From an uncultured Demequina sp. (lineage in GTDB: Bacteria > Actinomycetota > Actinomycetes > Actinomycetales > Demequinaceae): 50,644 nucleotides of DNA. The translations under genes were made by a program, and so were the position numbers. Within the stretch, counting starts at the first letter, position 1. Every line of letters begins with the position of its first letter. The stretch lies in NCBI GenBank assembly GCA_937925595.1, contig CALALQ010000258.1, forward strand, positions 1 through 50,644. The letters run 5' to 3'. Below are positions 14,713-21,412 of the stretch, piece by piece. The notes under the pieces were generated by a model. The model saw only the letters and a list, made by a program, of their open reading frames with translations, was not told the DNA's origin and did not search any database.

Positions 14713-14754
14713 TGGGCGCGGCGGGTTTCGAACCTGCGACCTCTCGCGTGTGAA
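14713..14754 (-). repeat. Attachment site, right copy: 3' part of tRNA-Val(CAC)
   Basis: These 42 bp are identical to 4195-4236. At a simple insertion the tRNA 5' half should continue to the right from 14755 (minus strand upstream). Instead the sequence has no acceptor 5' strand (GGGCGCG), no D-arm and no CTCGC anticodon-stem strand. The site therefore probably separates two elements. Confidence 0.8.
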
Positions 14755-15214
14755 TCAACGCACCATCTGCGTAGAAACTTCGCGGTTTGCAGCTGAATTG
14801 GTGTGTGCGACCAGCTCCACAAGGAGCCGGTTGTACCACCGATTCCGGGGCATTCCGTTGGATTTGGACCCGCGCGCTGCGCTCCCGGCCCAAATTCGTG
14901 AGCGGCTCATCGGCCGCTGCGATTGGGACCGGGAGGCTCGTGTGCAGTAGCGCCTCCAACTCGTAGGCCGCCCTACAGAACGCGAAAGACCGGGTGCCAG
15001 CCCGGTCTTCCAATGCGGCCTCTCAGCCACTCAGCGTCACCTCGTCGAGGGTGCCGCCACATATGAACTCTTACCGAACTGTAGCCGCCCGTCGGACGGA
15101 TCGGCAACCCCGCTTTGCGGGGTCGATTCGCCGTGCGAGTAGCGCGCCGCCGTCGCGGCTGCTGCCGGGCATCCCAGCTGTGCCGCGAGCGTCTGCTCGC
15201 GTGCGCAGCGCTTC
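14755..15214. other. Gene-free left end of element B
   Basis: No convincing gene is present. Two hairpins are seen: AAGACCGGG (14986-14994) with its complement at 15001-15009, and ACCCCGC (15107-15113) with its complement at 15117-15123. Both are terminator-like. An ORF through the att repeat encoding 'VAGSKPAAP' is the usual artefact of reading a tRNA end. Confidence 0.4.
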
Positions 15215-16999
15215 GTGCTGCCACGGCGCCCGCGGGCGCTGGCGGTGCCGCTGGAACGCGCTTCTGCATCGTCGTCTCGACGCTGGTACCGGCCGGCGTC
15301 CGAGCCGCTGCCGTCTGAGCCTGGCCGCCTGGTCGTCATCGCTCTGCTCGCCCGGGCGCGGCGCGAGCGAGGATGCACGACGCCTGGCGACGATCGCCTC
15401 GAGACTCGCGCCTACGCGGTCAAGCGCTACCTCTTCCGGCTGGGGCACGCGAGGCGGTCAGCGCGGTTCGCGACGTCGATCGGGCAGCTCGTTGTGGGGT
15501 TGGCGCCCGTGATCGGGTGGGGACCCGTCCCGAGTGACCCCACGCAGCGCGCCGCGTTCATCCGCGCGCATCGCCGCAGCGTGCAGCGCTGGCTCGACGA
15601 CCTCGAGTCCGCCGGGGTCGCGGCGCACGAACCTGAGCGCGATAGCGACGGCGTCTGGTGGCGCACGCAGATCGTCCTCCTCGCTGCGCCGGTGCCAACG
15701 AAATCGGAGTTGCTGGCGGCCCGGGCCCGCGCACGTACGTGGGGACTCCGCGAGCGGAGACGGCAAGAGCGCACGAGGGTCGCTCCGACGTTGGCCGGCA
15801 TCCGAGGTCGCAGCGGCGTTCCGAGGAGCTCGACGCGAGCGCGCATCGCCCGCGGCCGGGAGCTCGCCGCGCACGAGTCACGCCGACGCGCGCGCGTAGA
15901 GGCCCAGCTGCAGCGAGCGCAGGCGCACTCCGAGGTCTCAAGAGATTTGACGCATCCCTTCGGGGCGCCTCCTACGTCGGCGGTGCCGTCGGACTCCGCG
16001 AACCGCTGGCGGAGATCTGAGACCGCTCAGATCGAGGGACCAGCCGCGATCCGTCCGGCTCCGACGATGAAGGATCCCGCGGCGGTTGCTGACAAGACGG
16101 GCGCGCATGGGCGCGCGGCACGCGCGACCGTCACGGCGGCGCCAGCGCCGCAAACGGCGGGCACCGAGGAGGTGAGGCGCCTTTCGCGCGGCGACTTCGA
16201 CGCCCTGGTGCGCGAGCGTCTCGCAGCCGCTTCGGCTCCGATTCCATCGCGGTTCGCCCTGATTGGCGACCACGTGAGGCGTCGTGTCGAGGAGGTCTCC
16301 GTCTGGCCGGCTGGGTCGCGTTGCCCGCTCGGGCGACTCCGCGAGGCATGGGCGGCTCACCGATACGGGCTAGCCAGTGTGGTGGACTCCGGCTCAGTCC
16401 TCGCGGGGAAGGTCGGGCCCAGACTTGCCACTCGCGTCGGGCGGGCGATCGAGCTCTACGACACCTACGCGCAGCACCGCCCACCCACCTGGCCAGCTAG
16501 CGGCGCGGCCGCGCTGTGCGCACTCGCGAGCCAGCACCGTGCCGATCGATTCGCTGGCGACGTCGCGCGGCTGCGCGCGTTGGCGAAGCGCATGAAAGCG
16601 ATCGCGCTCGAGGAGGACTCGCGGTGTCTCGCCAACGCACGCCGACGCGCCGCGGCACGCAAGACGCTGGCCGACGACCTGCGGTCGCGACGGCTTCTCC
16701 TTGCGGCGCCCCGCTACGAGACCGCCGAACGACGACGCGAGCGCGTGCGGGACGCTGTCCTGCTCGCCGGCGACAACCCGGCCAAGTGGCCGAACGCCGC
16801 GCTCGCGCTGGCCCACCACCCCGCGCTCGCCGGTCGCAAAGTCCAACTGCTCGAGCCAGATCGCTGCGAGGAGCTCGACGGCGTAGGCGCCCGTGCGGGT
16901 CGCTACCGCGACGAGCTCGCCGCAGGCGTCTGGCTCCTCCCTTCCACCTTCGCCCCGTCCCCACCCGCATCTCAGGAGGTCTCTGCTCAATGGCCCTGA
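15215..16999 (+). CDS. Putative replication protein with winged-helix region
   Basis: The 594-aa ORF starts with GTG at 15215, but the first 40 residues look non-native and the true start may be later. Residues of about 60-160 (LETRAYAVKRYLFRLGHARR..., RRSVQRWLDDLESAGVAAHEPERDSDGVWWRTQIVLL) resemble a winged-helix domain that bins a DNA-binding helix and a wing, as in plasmid replication or replication-control proteins. The remainder is Arg- and Ala-rich with a second helical region near residues 340-560. It is the first gene of the segment that leads into parA, which supports a plasmid-type role; the specific function is inferred. Confidence 0.45.
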   Translation: MLPRRPRALAVPLERASASSSRRWYRPASEPLPSEPGRLVVIALLARARRERGCTTPGDDRLETRAYAVKRYLFRLGHARRSARFATSIGQLVVGLAPVIGWGPVPSDPTQRAAFIRAHRRSVQRWLDDLESAGVAAHEPERDSDGVWWRTQIVLLAAPVPTKSELLAARARARTWGLRERRRQERTRVAPTLAGIRGRSGVPRSSTRARIARGRELAAHESRRRARVEAQLQRAQAHSEVSRDLTHPFGAPPTSAVPSDSANRWRRSETAQIEGPAAIRPAPTMKDPAAVADKTGAHGRAARATVTAAPAPQTAGTEEVRRLSRGDFDALVRERLAAASAPIPSRFALIGDHVRRRVEEVSVWPAGSRCPLGRLREAWAAHRYGLASVVDSGSVLAGKVGPRLATRVGRAIELYDTYAQHRPPTWPASGAAALCALASQHRADRFAGDVARLRALAKRMKAIALEEDSRCLANARRRAAARKTLADDLRSRRLLLAAPRYETAERRRERVRDAVLLAGDNPAKWPNAALALAHHPALAGRKVQLLEPDRCEELDGVGARAGRYRDELAAGVWLLPSTFAPSPPASQEVSAQWP

Positions 17000-17142
17000 T
17001 CGAACGACCGCGCGCCGAGCGGCGCTGCAGCAGCTTGAGCTGCGCACCTGCGTTCCTGCGTCCCTGCGCAGCCGTCGAGGCGGCTGACCAACTGCGCACC
17101 CGCGCAGCTGAGCAACTGCGCAGCTCGGAGACGTCACGATGA
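16989..17142 (+). CDS. Small coupled ORF (50 aa) before parA
   Basis: ATG at 16989 is preceded by AGGAGGT at ideal spacing, the best ribosome site in this region. The ORF overlaps the previous stop and ends in an ATGA overlap with parA, so it would couple parA translation. The peptide is Cys/Arg/Ala-rich (ERPRAERRCSSLSC..., EQLRSSETSR) and resembles nothing known. Its second half is made of the TGCGCA-containing repeats, so the DNA signal may be the real constraint and the ORF a leader. Confidence 0.5.
17041..17126. repeat. TGCGCA repeat cluster upstream of parA (parS-like)
   Basis: Four TGCGCA hexamers occur at 17041, 17065, 17093 and 17117. One lies in a full 13-bp near-palindrome CAACTGCGCAGCT (17113-17125), another in CAACTGCGCACCC (17089-17101). 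The same 13-bp family occurs in the prim-pol gene (40321-40357) and the antirestriction gene (45711-45723). Placement 14 bp before parA suggests a partition or autoregulatory site. Confidence 0.6.
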
Positions 17143-17972
17143 GCGCGCGAGTCATCGCCGTGCTCAACCGCAAAGGCGGCGCTGGCAAGACCACGCTGAC
17201 CAAGGACCTCGGGTTCGTCCTGGCCGACGGCGGCCTCCGTGTCCTGCAGGTCGGACTCGACCCGCAGTCATCCCTCGAGGTGCTCGCCGGGCTCGGGTTC
17301 GACACGCCTCCCGACCGCACCGTCAGCCGGCTGCTCGTGCCCGAGGAGTTCGGCGACGCCGGAGGTCTCGACGAGACGATCCACGCGACCCGCTGGGGGA
17401 CGTCGCTGCTCCCTGCCAGCAAGGCGCTCGCGCTCGCCGAGCGGGCGCTCGGTGAGCCTGCCCGCGGCGGCTCGAGCCAACGGCTCAAGAGAGGACTTCA
17501 GCGCCTGGGGTCGGCCTCGCGGTTCGACGTCGTCCTACTTGACTGTCCGCCCGGTATGACCCCGCTGACGATGAACGCGCTCGTCGCGGCCGACAGCATC
17601 CTGGTGCCAACGCAGCTCGACTTCCTCTCCGTCGCGGGGCTCGCCGTGCTCACCGACACCGTCGACGAGGTCCGCGAGTACGACAACCCTGGTCTTGGCT
17701 ATCTCGGGATCGTCGGCACCCAGGTCGACGAACGGACGCGACACGCACGCGAGATCCGAGCGCATCTCGAGCGCCTGTTCGGCGTCGACGCGGGTGGCGC
17801 TCTCTGCAAGACCACGATTCGTCAAAGCACACGCGTGCGGGACGCGCATGCCGCGGGCCTCGCGGTCGGCCAGCTGGACCCGACGCATCCGGTCAGTGGC
17901 GACTACATGCGGTTGGCGCACGAGCTCGCCAATCGCGGCGGCCTCGAGCTCCGCTTGGAGGCGGCTCGGTGA
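17139..17972 (+). CDS. parA: ParA-family partition ATPase
   Basis: The 277-aa ATPase has the deviant Walker A motif LNRKGGAGKTTLTKD (residues 9-23), a switch I region with GLDPQSSL, and Walker B VVLLDCPPGMTPLTMNAL. It would segregate the extrachromosomal or replicating form of element B with a DNA-binding partner. It has no N-terminal helix-turn-helix, so it is of the short, type Ib-like or Soj-like size. It starts in an ATGA overlap with the small ORF and ends in a GTGA overlap with the next gene. Confidence 0.93.
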   Translation: MSARVIAVLNRKGGAGKTTLTKDLGFVLADGGLRVLQVGLDPQSSLEVLAGLGFDTPPDRTVSRLLVPEEFGDAGGLDETIHATRWGTSLLPASKALALAERALGEPARGGSSQRLKRGLQRLGSASRFDVVLLDCPPGMTPLTMNALVAADSILVPTQLDFLSVAGLAVLTDTVDEVREYDNPGLGYLGIVGTQVDERTRHAREIRAHLERLFGVDAGGALCKTTIRQSTRVRDAHAAGLAVGQLDPTHPVSGDYMRLAHELANRGGLELRLEAAR

Positions 17973-18358
17973 CCGCTGCACGGCGCACCGATGCCGGCAC
18001 CGCGGTCGCGGGTCTGTTTGCGCGATCGACGGCGACCGGCGGACTGGCGACTCGCGAGCCCGTCACCCCGCGCCCGGCGACTCGTTCCTCCACGACGCTC
18101 ATCCGGCAGGGCGTCGAACTGCCTGAGGACGACGTCGAGTATCTCCGCGGCCTCGCGCGGCCAGACCGCACCGGCCAGCGGCGCGCGCACGGCAGCAAGT
18201 TCGTGGCGACAGGGTTGACACTCGCCGCGGTGGAGCTGTTGCGCGACGGCGACATCGACATGGAAGGCGTCGAGGCCGGCGACCTTGAGACGATGAAGGC
18301 GCGGGCCCGGGCGGCCCTGATTCGCGCCGGCACCAAGCGAGCGGATCAGGAGGCATGA
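17969..18358 (+). CDS. Small ParA partner (putative centromere-binding protein)
   Basis: The 129-aa protein is translationally coupled to parA through a GTGA overlap. It has a flexible N-terminus (ATSST...) and a C-terminal helical region: LIRQGVELPEDDVEYLRGLAR, GSKFVATGLTLAAVELLRDG, DLETMKARARAALIRAG. The segment VELPEDDVEYL...RAHGSKFVATGLTLAAVELL could form a ribbon-helix-helix-like or short helical DNA-binding unit. Size and position fit the non-ParB centromere-binding partner of small ParA systems, but no family is certain. A palindrome cluster lies right after it. Confidence 0.6.
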   Translation: MTAARRTDAGTAVAGLFARSTATGGLATREPVTPRPATRSSTTLIRQGVELPEDDVEYLRGLARPDRTGQRRAHGSKFVATGLTLAAVELLRDGDIDMEGVEAGDLETMKARARAALIRAGTKRADQEA

Positions 18359-18390
18359 GCATGCTCGGAAGCCCAGCGAACGAGGTGGGT

Positions 18391-18427
18391 GCGCTACGCA
18401 ATTCGCTACGCAACGCGTTGTGTAGCG
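18391..18427. repeat. Direct plus inverted CGCTACGCAA repeats (candidate centromere)
   Basis: CGCTACGCAATT (18392-18403) and CGCTACGCAACG (18404-18415) are tandem 12-bp units. The second forms, with CGTTGTGTAGCG (18416-18427), a 24-bp palindrome with one mismatched pair. This lies 33 bp after the ParA partner's stop, a usual place for a centromere-like site of a parAB locus. Confidence 0.6.
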
Positions 18428-18463
18428 CCCGTCCGCTGATCCCAGGTGTGGAGCGGTGTTGGT

Positions 18464-18541
18464 GGGGGGCCCGAATGCGACCCCGCCCGCCCTACGTGAG
18501 AAAAGAGGGTGAGGGCAGGCGGGGTCGCATTCGGTCCCCCC
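18464..18541. repeat. Long hairpin: 24-bp arms, one mismatch
   Basis: Arms at 18464-18487 and 18518-18541 (core CCGAATGCGACCCCGCC and its complement) are paired at 23 of 24 positions, with a 30-base loop. There is no T-tract. It may terminate par transcription, or mark an oriT or single-strand origin. An ORF of 105 codons covering 18355-18672 is just the by-product of these palindromes and a purine-rich stretch. Confidence 0.65.
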
Positions 18542-18668
18542 AAGAGGTGGTGGTGGAGGGATCAGCGGACGGGCGGAAAGGCGAACAGCACAAACCAGGG
18601 AGAGGGTCAGAGAGGAATCTGGGAAGGGCAACAGCCAGGCGTCAGGCCAAGGTCGGCGGTGAGAAGCG

Positions 18669-19478
18669 ATGAGCGGCCGAGGCGGACGAGCGAGGGGGCC
18701 GGGGCGCAGGAGCTTCGAAGCGTTGCGGTGGCTGGCGCGGCTCGAGGTTGCAGGCATTGAGCCGTTGGGCATCGCGCTGGGGTTCGGCTGGAGGACGACG
18801 TACTCGCACGTCGAGCGGCTCGCCGGTGCCGGTCTACTCATCCGAGCCTTCGATCGCGAGGGCAGTGTCGTCGCGATCACGGCCGCCGGCAGAAGGGCCG
18901 TCGGCGACGACCGGGGCGAGGTTCGTGCGGGCGCGACGCACGGTTCCGGTCTCAGGCATGCACGCGCTGTCTCGTGGGTCGCCGCCCTGCTGACGATGCG
19001 AGAGCGGGAGTGGCTGAGCGAGCACGAGCTGCGCAGCGCAGACGACTGGAGCGTTCCCGTGATGTGGGCTGGCACCCGCGGCCGCCACCGGCCCGACCTG
19101 GGCGTCGTGATGGGAGCATCCCGCGTCGCCGTCGAGGTCGAGCTGTCTCGGAAGTCACCGCGGCGGCTGCAGGCGATCCTCGCCGGGCACGAGGAGGCGA
19201 TCGCGTCGGGCCGCCTCGCGGGCGGGCTGATCTACGTCTCCGACCGGTCGGACGTCCTCGCCGCAGTGAGGCGGACTGCTCAGCGTGTCGGGATGCCCGA
19301 GCGGCGCTTCCGCACGCGCTCGCTCGCCGACGTCCAGGAGGAGGTCCGTCGTCTGACCAAGGAGCAGAGCGCCGAGGCGGACGGTCGACGGAGCGATTCG
19401 CAAGGCGGCGGGCCGCCGGCAACGAGCCGGAATCTGGATGCGCACGCGCCGGTTGACGGGGGAGGGGTGAGGTCGTGA
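18669..19478 (+). CDS. Replication-relaxation-like protein (winged helix + PD-(D/E)xK-like)
   Basis: The 269-aa protein has an N-terminal winged-helix region (SFEALRWLARLEVAGIEPLGIALGFGWRTTYSHVERLAGAGLL). Its central-to-C-terminal part contains HRPDLGVVMG...VAVEVELSRKSPRRLQAIL. This matches the 'RPD...vEvEls.Ks..R' block of the Replic_Relax family, where the D and E-x-E/K residues resemble a restriction-endonuclease fold. Family members sit in actinobacterial plasmids and conjugative elements beside coupling proteins. It starts 8 bp after GGCGGTGAG and ends in a GTGA overlap with the coupling ATPase, so a joint role in DNA processing for transfer is likely. Confidence 0.7.
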   Translation: MSGRGGRARGPGRRSFEALRWLARLEVAGIEPLGIALGFGWRTTYSHVERLAGAGLLIRAFDREGSVVAITAAGRRAVGDDRGEVRAGATHGSGLRHARAVSWVAALLTMREREWLSEHELRSADDWSVPVMWAGTRGRHRPDLGVVMGASRVAVEVELSRKSPRRLQAILAGHEEAIASGRLAGGLIYVSDRSDVLAAVRRTAQRVGMPERRFRTRSLADVQEEVRRLTKEQSAEADGRRSDSQGGGPPATSRNLDAHAPVDGGGVRS

Positions 19479-21298
19479 GCGTTGTGTTCGTGGGGGCGCT
19501 GACGTTGGCGTTCGCCGTCGGCAGCGGGGCCGGCGCGGCAGGAGCTTGGTGGGCGCATAGACGGACTCGTCTGTCGGCCTGGAACCTGTACGTCCTCGTG
19601 CCTGTCGGGCTGTGCGCGTGGAGCGGCGCGCTCGCCTTGCGTGCGCCCGAGTTCATCGTCGCTGCTGCGGCCCTCGTGTCGTTCAGCCTGGTCTCGGCCT
19701 CGATCGCGCGTCGCTATCGCTTGTCCGCGCTCGGGGCTGGCGGCGAGCTCCGGGAGTTCGAGCGCTCGCGCCGGATGGCCTGGACCGCGCTCCGCGCCGA
19801 CGAGCGTCGGCGCCGACAGCAGCAGCGAACACGAGGGGAGCGCACACGCATCGCGGGGCAGGGCGAGGTCGTCCGCCGGCGGGAATGGCCCGCTGACGAG
19901 CCGGCGATCCCGATGACGGGTGACGGACGCGGTCTGCTCCCTCGCCGCGAAGGGCGCCACTTGCTGATCGTCGGCGCGACCGGCTCCGGCAAGACGGTCA
20001 GCGCACGACGCTGGCTGCTCTCCCGCGCGCTCGCTGACGGGGTGGCCGTGCTGGTGACCGACCCGAAGGGCGATCGCGGCCTAGAGCGCGACATGCGCGC
20101 GGCGGCGCGGATCGCCGGACGCCCGCTCGTCGTGTTCGATCCGCGCGATCCCACCGGCGACCGGTGGAACCCACTGTGGAGCGACGACACCGGAGCCGTC
20201 GTGAGCCGTCTCGTCGCCCCGATTGGCGCGGGCGACGGCAATGCTCGGTACTACGCCGACCTGCTCCAGGTCCACCTCGGGACCGTAGCCGCCGGGCTGC
20301 GCGCGGCGGGCCTGTGGCCCGCGAACCTGCCGCTCCTGCTCGACGCGGCGCAGCTGAGCCGGTACGAGGCACTGCTGCAGCTGGTCCGCGTCGTCGCTGG
20401 CGAGGACGCCGACATCACGGCGCGGATGCGTGATCACCGCGCCACCCTGTCCACACCCGAAGGACGCCGCGACCTCACCGGCGGCATCCTCCGGCTCCGT
20501 GTCGTCGCCGGCGAGACGTGGCGGACCGTCCTCACACCGGACCTCGACCGCGGCGCGATCACTCTGCCCGAAGCGATGCGCGCCGGCGCGCTCGTGCTGG
20601 TCCGGACGTGGGTTGACGACCTTCCCGACGAAGCGCGGGCGATCACAACGCTGTTCCTCGCCGACGCAGCTGCGGCGGCCCTCGACTTGCCCGAGGGCAC
20701 CGAGTGGGCGGCGTTGATCGACGAGTTCGGCGGCGTGCTCAGCACCGGCGCCGGAGAGCGCGCGATGGCACTGATGCAGCGGGCGCGGTCGGCTGGCGGC
20801 CAAGTGGCGGTCACGACTCAGAGCGTCACCGACTTCGCCGCGGCAACCGGCAACCCGGCGCTGCTCGACGCGCTGGCCGACAACTTCGCGGGAGGCATCT
20901 TCCACCTGCAGAGCTCGCCCGAATCTCGCGACTGGCTGTCGAGGCTCATCGGCACCCGCGAGGTCTGGCAATCGACCGACCGCACCGTGGCTCGCGGGAC
21001 GGCCGACGGCACCGGAAGTCGGCGCAGGGTCCGAGAGTTCCTGGTGCGCCCCGACGAGCTGCGCTCGCTGCGCACTGGTGAGGCGTACATCTGGACCACG
21101 CTCGGCCCTGACCCTGAGCGGGTGCAGGTGACGCCGGCGGTTCTTCCGGAAATAACCGCGGAGGTAGTGAGCTCGGATCCGCTCTATGTGCAGTGCGGTC
21201 CGACCAAGCTGCCCAAGAGCGCCGATGCGCCAAGACCCGCTGCAGGGGGGCGAACTTCTGCCGCTCCTGCCCTCGACGTGGTGGATGAGGCGTTGTGA
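19475..21298 (+). CDS. Type IV coupling protein (VirD4/TraG-like ATPase)
   Basis: The 607-aa protein has two or three N-terminal membrane spans (residues of about 3-25, 35-55 and 60-80). An AAA motor follows, with Walker A (IVGATGSGKTVSARRW, residues of about 164-180), a conserved DPKGDRGLERD, Walker B (ALIDEFGG, near residue 413) and the motif VTTQSVTDF. It would deliver DNA and relaxase-type substrates to the secretion channel. GTG start at 19475 overlaps the previous stop. It is the clearest evidence, with VirB4, that element B is conjugative. Confidence 0.9.
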   Translation: MSVVFVGALTLAFAVGSGAGAAGAWWAHRRTRLSAWNLYVLVPVGLCAWSGALALRAPEFIVAAAALVSFSLVSASIARRYRLSALGAGGELREFERSRRMAWTALRADERRRRQQQRTRGERTRIAGQGEVVRRREWPADEPAIPMTGDGRGLLPRREGRHLLIVGATGSGKTVSARRWLLSRALADGVAVLVTDPKGDRGLERDMRAAARIAGRPLVVFDPRDPTGDRWNPLWSDDTGAVVSRLVAPIGAGDGNARYYADLLQVHLGTVAAGLRAAGLWPANLPLLLDAAQLSRYEALLQLVRVVAGEDADITARMRDHRATLSTPEGRRDLTGGILRLRVVAGETWRTVLTPDLDRGAITLPEAMRAGALVLVRTWVDDLPDEARAITTLFLADAAAAALDLPEGTEWAALIDEFGGVLSTGAGERAMALMQRARSAGGQVAVTTQSVTDFAAATGNPALLDALADNFAGGIFHLQSSPESRDWLSRLIGTREVWQSTDRTVARGTADGTGSRRRVREFLVRPDELRSLRTGEAYIWTTLGPDPERVQVTPAVLPEITAEVVSSDPLYVQCGPTKLPKSADAPRPAAGGRTSAAPALDVVDEAL

Positions 21299-21412
21299 CG
21301 CTGTGCAGAGGGCGCGGGGACCGGCACCGCAATTCGTTTGCGCGCTTGAGTCGTTCGACGGGCTTAAGCCGCGAATGACGATGTCGACGGTTCGTACGTG
21401 GGACGGTGCAGC

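Larger units (their letters stand above)
4195..14754. mobile_element. Integrative element A (about 10.5 kb) in tRNA-Val
   Basis: The element is bounded by the 42-bp tRNA-derived direct repeats. A tyrosine integrase lies 22 bp inside the left repeat and an excisionase-like gene follows. The core is a leftward run of overlapping genes ending in a primase-helicase with iteron-like repeats, then a regulator and cargo genes. There are no structural phage genes, no coupling protein, no VirB4 and no relaxase. This suggests a satellite-like or hitch-hiking element that depends on a phage or conjugative element for transfer; that dependence is an inference. A terminator just inside the right repeat would terminate the tRNA gene it reconstitutes. 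Confidence 0.8.

Noticed and set aside
14755..14830. Intact tRNA 5' half beside the right att copy
   Set aside because: No complementary acceptor strand, D-arm or anticodon-stem strand could be found.
14558..15013. Minus-strand 151-aa ORF across the right att copy
   Set aside because: It reads through a tRNA end and terminator, giving the common artefact 'VAGSKPAAP'; no start site or protein-like body.
18355..18672. Plus-strand 105-aa ORF after the ParA partner
   Set aside because: It runs through two palindromes and a purine-rich stretch; composition is unlike a protein.
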